Below, piece by piece: positions 13,101-25,100 of a stretch of 64,000 nt of DNA (the first letter of the stretch is position 1; each line of letters starts with the position of its first letter). The notes beneath the pieces were generated by a model that was given only the letters and a program-made list of their open reading frames with translations, was not told the origin of the DNA and did no database searches. Location: contig WNNJ02000726.1 in the NCBI GenBank assembly GCA_012934845.2, positions 240,318 through 304,317 of the forward strand. The letters are read 5' to 3'. The translations under genes and the position numbers were made by a program. This DNA comes from Pomphorhynchus laevis. Lineage: Eukaryota; Acanthocephala; Palaeacanthocephala; Echinorhynchida; Pomphorhynchidae.

Positions 13101-16100
13101 GCATCAGACTGCAGTATCGTTCAAATGTGGAAAAATATAAAAGTCTGTCGCGATTTATCAAGGTATTTTGTTTGTCTATTTTTAATTTACAAGCAAACAG
13201 ATTAATATTTAGTTTTACGTATTGATTCACAAAACGTTTAACCATTTTAGCACATGATAGTGACAAAGGCAAGAGAAATATTTTGATCTTCGGTACCATA
13301 GTCTCGTTTGAAATGACATTTAAAAAACATTTGATCCTTTATGATTTTATTCCAATTCGAGTATATAATACAAAACATTAAATAACCTCGAATTGAAATT
13401 AAAATTGCCTATAAGCATTGAATATCTTCTTATTCTTCAGCCTTTGTCCCGCTTTGAGGCAGGGTCAGCTATCTTATTCTTCAAAAATCTTTATTGCCGC
13501 CTTAGCGAGTGGAAAGGCAGTCAATATGTCTTAGTTACATACAAACAGCTAACATTCCGTATAATTTTATTTCCCAATGCTGAATTACCTTTAGCAATGA
13601 ACGCATCAGACTGCAGTATCGTTCAAATGTGGAAAAATATAAAAGTCTGTCGCGACTATAAGCATTGAATATAACTCTACAAATTTACAAAATATGTCTG
13701 TTTGTTTGAACCAATCCTCATTAGTATTTCCACATATCGTAATTTTAATGTATTTTTACATCAACAAAATTGGTCACTCTAGATTACAATTATGAAATTT
13801 GAAACTTGCAATTCGTTGAATGCAGTAAATTGTGAGATCCATAATTATAACATTTTTCTTAAATTAAAAATGCCTTGTAAAATCAATTAAAAATAAGTTT
13901 TGACTATAAAATAATTTATTGATTAATAAATAAATGTATTATTTAATAAACTTTTTTAAATGAAGTTTACAATTATTTATGATAACAATCATCGAATGTT
14001 ATCATTTATGAGATTCATCCGATTATATGAAGATTATATACATTTGTGTATATTTAATTGTAAGTAAATTTTAACGACAATATTTCAAAATGTTAAACAA
14101 ATTATAAAAGTGTTATAGATATATTTTGGAGGCTTTCCCAACATCGACTATTTAGTGCAAAGTAATTTCCCAATTATCTATGAATTAGATAATTATTTAA
14201 ATAAATAATATAATAGAAGTTCTGAATATTTCAACAAGTCAAAGTTGGGAACTTTGACTATATTTGTAACTTTATAATCACTTACTTGTTTTTAAGATTT
14301 ATGGTAATCATTAAATTATAAGCTGGGCTTCACTGCTTTAAATAAATAATATATGACGTAACATATTATTTACTTATATAAGCTTTGAATATTTCGACAA
14401 GTCAAAGTTGCGAACATGTATTTTTGTAGCTCTATAATCACTGACTTATTTTCAAGATTTATAACATCCATTCTTTTATGATTAAGGACAAGCTGGGCTT
14501 CGCGGCTAATTTGAGTTTGGCTAGTTTGGAGGCTTTCCAAACATTGACTATTTAGTGCAAACGTAATAAACTAATACGTTTGATTGTAAGAAAACCCATT
14601 TCAACAAATTATCATAGATAATTATTTAAATAAATAATATATTATACTGCGTAACTCATTAATTTATATTAATTTAATTAAATAAATAATATATGACGTA
14701 ACATATTATTAACTTATAGAAGTTTTGAATATTTTAACAAGTCAAAGTTGGGAACTTTGACTTGTAGCTTTATAATCACTTACTTGTTTTTAAGATTTAT
14801 GGTAATCATTAAATTATAAGCTGGGCTTCACCGCTTTTCCAAGTTCATAATTAAGGAAAAATTCTGGTCCCACTTCTTTCTAATGAAATCATTCATTCCA
14901 ACAAGTGATTCATTGACTATTAATTTATTCATAAAATTCTAGGTAATAAGAATATTTTAAATATTCCAAGTATTATGTTTTACTTACTGTTCGAAATATA
15001 ACTTATGTTAAGCTATCTAAATTCTTCATTGTATTGATGTAAACATTATCGATATTACGGATTGTAAACAACTACCACTTTTTGGTATTCATTGTTATAT
15101 AAGGCGACTCTTTCCACTTTGCAATTAAGTGCCTATTACTGCAATATTACTATTGTTACAGTATGTATATTAATATAAATATTATATAATATTATATATT
15201 ATTATATAATATTATATATATTAATATTTATCATTTATATTTTATTGTTGCAGTAATCTATTTGTAGTTTGTAAAATTATAGGAAAAAGAAAAAAATCAT
15301 GGTTTGAAAATTAGCAGAAAAATAACAGTCGTATCATTAATACAGTCTCAGTATTTCTTTTAGAGGTTATATTACCGGGAAAACAAAGTTCACAGGCCAA
15401 TAATAACTTGTTAGTAGAACAAATCAGATCAGCATACGAAGCTGATGTATTTTATACTATATATAAATAAAAGATAGGTAAATAATAAATAATTATATAA
15501 GACTTATACAATTTTTATTTATATCAAGTTAAAATAAAAAATTTCATTTTAAAATAAAAGTTAGTTTTTATGAATTGACTAATAAATAACAGACAATGTA
15601 TTGGAATTAGGATTAGAGGTCATCAGGAAGAACTGTGTTTTCAAATGACGCCATTTTTATTGTTAAATGTTATTGAGCAATGCATAATTGCTAAATTATG
15701 ATTACTTTCCTATTAATAACAATTATTTCAATGCTTATGTGAATTCAAGCTGTACCTTTGACGTGGATTTTATGTTTGCTTACCTAATTAATTTCTAATT
15801 AGCATGCAACACGATTTTCGTTTATGGCATTCTACAGTTTGTCTGTCTAAAAGATGGCTAAGTGCTAACTTACTTTTGGAAGAATGGTCTGAAATAACGG
15901 TTGAACTGATTTGTTCACACATATTTACAAAGCATCAGCCTTTTCCTGCTCCACGGTAATAGTTTATTAAATTGGCTAAAGGTTGTCTCAAATATTTATA
16001 ATTTTAGCTCGTTAATAGTTGCGTTTAAACGTTTTCTCAGTTTAATGGCCAATCATAAATGGTATGACGATCCGCTGTTCGTAAATGACGATACCTTGTC

Positions 16101-19100
16101 ATGTTAGAGTTTGCAAATTTCTAATAGAAACACTATTCAGTTGTTATTGTCTCCTAGATGATCACGTAAGCTCAATTAGAGAACAATTTAAAATAAATCG
16201 AAGTTCGTTCCCATATGCTTCTGTAATTACATGTGGGCCAGATGATGATATTCCTTACGTTGTGAATAAGAGTCCTCCCGCTGTACTCGTCCAAAGAACT
16301 GTTAAGCTGGCTTCTCAATGTTTAAATCGCTTTCAGTATATAAATTTGCTAAGGTCAGCAAACGTAAAGGTATAAAAGAATATTTTATCGATCATCCATT
16401 ACACTTGAATTTTTAATATAATGCTTATGAAAAAGTGATGTACACTTTTTTACATTCATTAGAGGTGAATGTAAAAAAGATGAATAAACTGGGAAATAAA
16501 TTAAGAGATAAATGAACTCATATATGAAAAATTAAGAAATAAGTAAAAAATAGAACAAATTAAAAGATGAATAAACAATGAAATAAAAAAATAATAGATG
16601 AATAAATTAGAAGATGAAACATTAAGAAATAAACGACAAAATGAATTAATATAAATATGAATGTTTAATGATACGTTCCATATGATCTTCTATTGTACAT
16701 GGCAATATAGAATCAAGAGGAATAAGAAAATAAGAAATTATTGTTCACAAATTACTGTTACTCCAACGAATGGGCACTATATTTCTTAGCCGGGTACTAA
16801 TTGTTGATAAAATGAGATAAATTTAATATAACTTAATTATAATTATACTATAATATTGAGAGATACATAAACTTAGATATGAAAAATTAAGAAATGATAA
16901 AGATGATTGATATAAGAGTTGAAATAATAAATACATTATGATATGAATACATTTAAAATTAATTAAATAACAGATGAATCAATTGCATCAATTAAAACTA
17001 TAGTCAATCAATCAAAATCTTCATTACGTTCCACAGCCATTTTTGCGTCCCCCATAGATGCAGCAAGCTCTTCCAGATTAGTATCACGGCTATGGAATCC
17101 CAATGTCTGCATTTGTACAAGTTCGGATGCATAAAGATGTTCTTGAGTTTGGTTTGGTTGTTGATTTGTCGGCTGATGTTGCTGGAGATGAAGACGATCT
17201 AATGGTTGAAACAACGAAGCAGTATAATCTTGATTTGAGTATTGTAAATTTTGAAATACTGTTGTTGCATAAGCTGTTTGTCTATTGCTTGGTGATCGAA
17301 AAGAATCCACATCAGATGAAGTAGGTTGACTATTCATTTGATTATCGACTAGACCGCTTATATTTGAAGATATCAACTGTGAATATACTTGTGGGGATGT
17401 GTCCCTAAGACGAATTAGATTCTTTAGAATTTGTACAATCGTCCTCAATGCTCGAGTATTTGTGCATAGAGCACAAATTTCAGGTATTGGCCACTGACTC
17501 ATAAACTCATGAATTACACGATGTACTTGTTCTCTTTGTCCTTCGTCCTGTATAAATTCATATGTACGCAGCAGATTAAGAAGAATCTTAAGCAGATTAA
17601 GTAGAATACCAGGATCGCAAAGAGAATTATTCATATTTGGGTTAAAACTGGATGCCCGCAACATGTCGAATAACATGAGAGGATTTTCAGCATCGACTAC
17701 TAATAATTGTTGAGGGTTCATCAAAGAATACCGATTAGTGTTTTCGCTTGACGTAGATTGCAAAGGCGACTCTAAACGGTTTGAATTAGATACATATGAA
17801 CTAGACGAATCGATTTGAAATGTAGTATTCTGAGATGCCACCGGGTTTGGCAGGAGGTTTGTATTTTCAGTTCCTACTTGACTAGTGTTAGCTGTACCAG
17901 ATGAACTAGAATAAGTATTCAGAAGGTTATCGCCAAACTGCTCAAGTGCCACATTAAGCATTGGTTCTTGAAAATCGCGATAAATTCTCTGTCGAACTTT
18001 ATATCCGCTCGGTAATCTCTCAAGGTTAATCAGGGCTCTGTCATGGTTTCTCGTAATTTCCTGTATAGTTGTAGGAATACGAATCATTTCCATTGTTTGA
18101 CACATTAAATCCGGATTGTTAACGAATTGTGAAACCTCGTGGTTCTGCTCCCTCACTCTTTGCATTTGTGGATTGTTAAGCTTAATTGAACTAAGCAATG
18201 CAGGATTACTCATAAGTCTTTGAGCCAAATTATTACTTAGAAGGTTTTGAACTGCATGTGGATTAGTCTGAATAGTGCCAAAAATATTTTGTTGTATTTC
18301 AGTACAATTTGAATTTCCAAATGGAAGGTTCAAAAATGGTGCAAGTGTTAATCTGGATAATGTTGCAGTTCCATAGGTATGTTGATCAATATTCGGTTGA
18401 AGCGATATCAACCCCTCCTTAATTGTTGGTGATTGCTGAAGTGACAAAGAAGCATTATTTGATTGTTTAGATGTTGAGTGATATGCCGAAGGTCGTCGTG
18501 GAGACATGAGTTGCAGGACAGGCATGTCAACCTCAGAATGGTCGCCTTTGACGACGGAAGCTGACCGAATATTGGAGTCATGAACTATCTCAACTGACTG
18601 GGCCTCGGGCTGTGCAAGGTTGCTCAAAGAAAAGAGTCGCGGAGATGGGTCGTCACAAAATCCAAGACTTTTCTCTAGTAAGGGTTGGCCCATCTCGTCA
18701 AGACTTTTGAGGATCGCTTTAGCATTTCCTCTCATCAGTGCGACGGACAAGCGCTGAAATAACTGACCCGCTGTGCTACAATACGGGGTACCGTTTCTAC
18801 ATGACATAGAACGAGCAATGAAACGAATTAGCTTTTCCCCTTGGGGGTTCCATCCTCCGTAAGTTTCAACAACTGCTGCCGTAAAACTGTATCCATTCTC
18901 CTCTAATTTGCGTTTATATTTCCTTTCCTTGACACAGGTGGCATACTTGCTTGCGGCATAGCCAGGGATCTCAGAAGCCATGGAAATATAAGCATTTTGT
19001 TGAGGGTTAGTTACGGCAAAATCAACTGCTAAAGGAGGGTCCTTATAAAATAGAATGTCCGCCGGTCTCTCTCGCAAACCACGAATAAGGTTGGGTACCT

Positions 19101-22100
19101 CCTTTGCCACCCTCAATCCAGCAGAAACCGCTGCTTGAAAGACTGTATCCCTCAAGCTATCATGTCGAATTCCAGGGTGGCCTCCAAACTGACATGTTAA
19201 GGCGTGGAAGCCGAATTTGTCTGCCATCCTAAGGCAGCGTCTGCATCGATAATCACTGTTCCAGAGAGACAACCCTAACCAAAGACGTAGTAGCACAACG
19301 AATTCATTTGGTGCCAAGTTCATATGTGTGGCTTTGCTAGGGACGGCCTGTAACCAAGCACACGCGTGTGGGCATGAAACTGCCAATAATCGGGCAGTAT
19401 TGAAGCGATCGGCATTCTCCAATAGCCTGCTGCGCGACACTTCGTCAATGTGACAAGATAATCCTCGTTGATTTGTTTGCGGATTGCCTACATGTTGCGG
19501 AATAATAGATTTAACGAATTCGTACCCAGGGAAAGTTAAAGGGTCAAGATTTAATTGGCTAGCGACAGTGTCTACACTAGACAGGAAGGCTGCCTGAGAG
19601 TGTTGGAAGCAGCTTCGAAGGCCCAGTCCTCCCATCTTCAGCGGTAAGCAAGCTTGCATCCACGCCCACTTATCGGGTTGAATAGAAGTGATATTGCTAA
19701 AACACTTCAATATCAAGCGGTCGAACAAACGGAAAAACTCTTCGGCGAAGGCGGGGTCTATAGTGCGCATTAAATGGTTTACCCGTGGAGCGGATGCGCA
19801 GCTACGAAGCAGGATGAAAGCAACTTGTGGGTCAGGGAGATTTTCGAGCGAGTCCAGAGTTTGACGCAGGGATGGTAGAACAACATCGACAAGGTATCCC
19901 GAACAATGTTCCTTAGACCCGATGGGACTTCCAAGAATTGTAAAGTTTTTTGTGGTGTTGACCAATGTGATCCATGGGCATCTGTTCTTTATCAAGTCGA
20001 CCTTGTCTTCCCTACCAATTACTTCGGTTTTTTTTCCAGTTAATAGACAGTCCAATCGCAGGAAAATTAGCAGCAAGACGAGCCAGAGCCTCGCCCACCG
20101 CAATAGGAGTACCGCCGATTATTCCGTCGTCGAGGTACCACCTATTTAAGCTGACACCTTCAATCTCCGATATCTGGACCACAATCGGATCAATCGCCAG
20201 GCAAAATAGAACTGGACCAAGAGGATCTCCTTGTTGTACCCCTCTTCGAGACTGAAGAGGTTTCAGGCTACCGAACCGAAGGCTTGAGGTAGTGCCGTAG
20301 CACCATGATGTCCAACGACTAATTTCTGGAAAATTCTTATCGATCGCGTTGACGAAGGAATCCCGGTTCAGCGTGTTAAAAGCATTAGCCAAGTCGATTT
20401 TAGCCCAAACCCAATTAACATTTTGATCATGAAGTTGTTGTAGCCGACGTGCTTGATGTACTATCTGTTCCATTCCGTTTGGCGTCGCTACACCGAGCTG
20501 GTGCGGATGGAGGGATTCGGCAAATCGCTGTCGAAGTTTGGAGCAAATACACTTAGCGCAAAGACGACGTAATGTCTCCCCAATGGCAATGGGGCGGATC
20601 CCTCCATCTGGTTTGTTCAATGCCATGAGATTAGCACCGGCGACAAAGGGCACGAGGTCGTTCGGGAGAGTACCAGCGATCATGTTGTTGACTAGTGATG
20701 TTAGGCGTTGAAGCAAAACCCCGTGATCTACCGACAGCATATCTCGAATATGTTCTGCCCTCAAACCTAAACAGCCAGGAGAGGAAGAGGGTGGGAATGA
20801 TGATACTGCGGCCTCAACTATGTCTGAGTCAACCGACAAGGGGGTATTCAAAGATGGCTGTCCAGGACTTTGGAGAACATCATGTAAGGGGTGTAGCTCT
20901 GTCAGTTTACCGCGTAAAGATTCTGAAAATTCGCATGCACTATTCGACGTAAGGCGGCGCATCGCTTTTCCGAAATTGCCATTTCTCGCCAATTCGATGA
21001 CTTCCATAAATTCATTTTTCTTATCATTAGTTCCTCTGAATTTCCTGGATGATCGAAGCCCCGAAGAGGAAAGGCAATCACGCTCTCTTCCATTTTCGAA
21101 TTTGTCTATAAGCGCGTTGATATTAGATCTAGTGTTGTCTCCGGCATGGTGCCGACCTGAGGAAGTCTGTAGGCATAGCTTCGGAAAGCACAGCAAACGC
21201 TCCCAATCGTTGGATGAATTTGAGCACAATGCCTCTAGAATTAAAGAGGAAAAAACATTGGCAACTCGGCGGCGAAGATTCCAAGGAATGTGCTTGATCG
21301 TGTTAACTGGTTCCATCCAAACCCTATGAAGAAGCTCGAAGGATCTCTTTTGATTTTCGCAGCAGGAACTGTCTATCTTTTCAAACTGAAACGATGTCTT
21401 CGAGGTGTTCTCGTTAGCTTCTAAAAACTCAGGTATTGTGTCAGTTGATGCGATAACGTTGTGAGAGCTGGCTGTCGGTAGATGTCCTGATCCTGAGCAG
21501 CGCAAGTTCACAGGTCCGTGTACCCGAAGATGACCTGATGCGTTAAGGCGAAACGATCCGCCACAGACTGCGCAACTAGCCGTATTCGCTTGCATGTTAT
21601 CCCAAGCTCGGTTTTGTATTAATTAATTGTAAGCCGTTGGTTCGAAGAATTCTTTCCGAATATACTATTGTATTTACTTTAAATCTCAACCTGTTTTAAG
21701 GTCAATTAAAAAATGAATCAATTAAAAAATGAATAAACTAGAATTTATTACATTAAAAGATGAGTTAATTTAGAGATGAAACAATTAAGAAATAAAATTG
21801 AGTAAATTAAATGATTGTGTAAAGAAAAGAAAAAATTAGAGAGATGAATAAACTATTACGATTTAAAAAAATTAAATTTAAAATAAAAATAAATTTTTAT
21901 GAATTGACTAATAAATAACAGACGATGTATAAGCATCATAAGGATTATAGATCATCAGGAGCAACAATTGTTATGAATTGACTAATAAATAACAGACGTT
22001 GTATCAGAATAAGAATTAAGGGTCATCAGGAGGAACTGCTATGCTATCAAGCTTCGGCGCCTATAACAGAGGAATAAATGATTTATTCCAACAAGTGATT

Positions 22101-25100
22101 CATTGACTATTAATTTATTCATATATATATATATATTTCTAAACTCATCTTTTAATTTAAGGATGTTCTAGTTTATTCATCTTTTAATTGATTCCTCTGT
22201 TATAGGCTCCGAAGCTTGATAGCATAGCAGTTCCTCTGATGACCCTTAATTCTTATTCTGATACAACGTCTGTTATTTATTAGTCAATTCATAACAATTG
22301 TTGCTCCTGATGATCTATAATCCTTATGCCTATACATCGTCTGTTAGAAAGAATGTGTTTCCGGTTTGACTTAAAATCCGAGTATTAATATATACAAGTA
22401 TCCGTCAAAGGATCCCGGAGCTGATTTGAATAAATAATCTATATAGATGAATGGGTAAAGAAAGGACAAAATTAGAGAGATGAATATACTATTAAAATTA
22501 AAAAAATTAAATTTAAAATAGAAGTCAATTGTTATGAATTGACTAATAAACAGAATAAATTAAGAATTAAATGAATTAAGAGACGAATAGATTAAAAGAT
22601 CAATCAATTATAAAATGAATCAATTATAAATGAATAAATTAAGGAATAATAACGAAATTAAAAATTGATAAATGAATAAAAGATGAATAAAATCAGACGT
22701 AATTCAACTAAGAGTTGAATAAATAAAGAAATTAATAAAATTTAAGTCTATTAAATGTATAATTTTTGTATTTTTTATATGCTTAACATTTATACATTTT
22801 CCATTATTTTTATTTTTTCATTTTAGTTTTCTATCAACTATTTTTCGATCAGTTCATCATCTAGTTGAGATCTATGAAACTTTCAATATTACGACGTCTC
22901 AAATTTACTACTCACCAAAGAGATTTTTAATAGCATTACTATTAGTAATATAACGAAGATGACAGATATAAATCGGACAAATAACAAAGAGCGGCTCTTT
23001 GTTATATAACAAAGAGCCTCGGTATTCTCCTGCAAAATATTTTACATTTAAATATTTAAAATCTGAGTATATAAAACTTAAATATTAAGCTAAAATTATA
23101 AACTTAAGTTTTTATAACATTAAAATTCAAGTTTATATAATCATCTACATTCAAACGTTTTCAGAAAAAACTACAGTGATAAGGGTTTCAGCTACCTATA
23201 TTCGATAGCAAACTGAGTAAAATATAACATTAAAGTACAATAAATATATAAATATAGTCTTTTGAAAATGATCATTTTACTATAAACTTAGAATATAACT
23301 TGAATAATCTATATTTATATTTTACAACATTCAATTTCTTCTTGAGAAATGATTTTTCTTGAAATTGCCATTTTTATTCGAAACGGCAAATCTTCTGTTA
23401 GCCTTTTCTTATTAGTCAGGGTTTGCACAAAAACAAAAATGATTCCTTAACATCATATTGACTGAGATAATTCAAATAAAAATTATTTATGGAACGTGAT
23501 TATATGTAGCGCATATGGACTGTGTTTACGTGGTTGTCAATTAAGAACGTGTATGGATCAAAAATAATGTGGTCTTATTCTTATTAATTAAAAATTAAGA
23601 TTTCAAATACTTAATATTTAAGCATTCTAAAAATATTTAAGCAATACACACTTTAAAAACACAAAGTATGTACACCATTTATGTAAATCATCGAATGCCA
23701 CTTTTTCACACAATACAATGTATTTTTTAACATAACATACGGTACCAAAGAAACGGTTGAGGGAGATGAGGAGTCGAGTGAAGATATGGATGACATCTTC
23801 ACGTGACTTTATGGATTGCGTTAAACCCTTATTTATTCTGATTTTATTATTTATTTATGATTCTTTTAATTTAATTTTAAGTCTTGATTTTTGTTCATTT
23901 AAATTGTTTTCTATTAAAATAATCCCCAAAAATATTTAAAAAAATTAACATAACTATAAAAGTATTCACAACAAAAATATTTACAACAAAACTATTCACA
24001 ATCAAGTCGAAAACTCTCGACAAAAATTAATTCGTATCCGAGACATATAAGCAATTACAACAACTATTTTACCCCTAACAATTTTCTATAGACAAAAATG
24101 GCGTGCAACAAATAGACCGCAAAGATTAAATTTGATAAAATTTTTGGAATTTGTATCAAGAACTACGTGTTGCTACATTTGGTATTTGATAAAGCAGGGT
24201 TCAAATAATTATATATTCATAATTAAGTTGAAAACTTTAACAAAGGTAGAATTATACTATCATGGCTAACCTACACTACTATGATAAACCGATTCAATAA
24301 AGCAGAATCATATTTCCTTGGAGGCAAAAATTGACGTCAACTTAAAGGAAACATAACGCAAAGATTACATTTGATAAAATTTTTAAAATTTGCTGCAATA
24401 ATATTTTATTATAGCGGATAATAGCAAAACACGGTAAATCCGAAGAAATTTCTTATATTTTGCCTTGCCGTAACGCAAACGACATAGTATATAGCGTCAT
24501 CAGTTACGCTATAACTCAAGAATTCAATGAATATTAAACTCTCCTTGTATGATAATAATCAAGCGACAAACAAACATATATTCTTAATAACTGGTTTACC
24601 AAATTACCTAATTAATTAAAATGACGAAAAAAGCCGAAAGTTTTGAGAATGGTGTAAAGCTTAAAGTTTTGAGAATAGTTTTGGTTTTAAAATATATTGA
24701 CAACTATGTTCGGCACATGACTGTCAGATAGAAAAAAATGAAGTGCAACAAATAGACCGCAAAGATTAAATTTGATAAAATTTTTGGAATTTGTGTCAAA
24801 AACTACGTGTTGCTACATTTGGTATTTGATAAAGCAGGGTTCAACATATAATAATATAATATTATATATAATATTCCAACATAAAATATTTGATAATAGC
24901 ATATCAAATATTATTTAATAAAAATTATTTTTCATTTAATTCTTTATCTAATATTTAATATATATTTTACCCCTACTATGATGTTATATCATTGACGGAC
25001 AAGTAGTTTTATTTTAGAGTTGTTTTACCTATCCGGAAAGTATCTGGGATGTTCGTATAATACTTGATAACCGCATTACCGATACCGGCGTAGAGATTCA

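Noticed and set aside
17103-17324. Plus-strand open frames opposite the chimera (also at 19922-20255 and 20695-21329)
   Set aside because: They are complementary-strand shadows of the RT and ubiquilin coding sequence.
23757-23939. A 60-residue open frame present in both arms of the large inverted repeat
   Set aside because: It is identical only because the arms are duplicates. It has no family resemblance and a low-complexity AT-rich tail.
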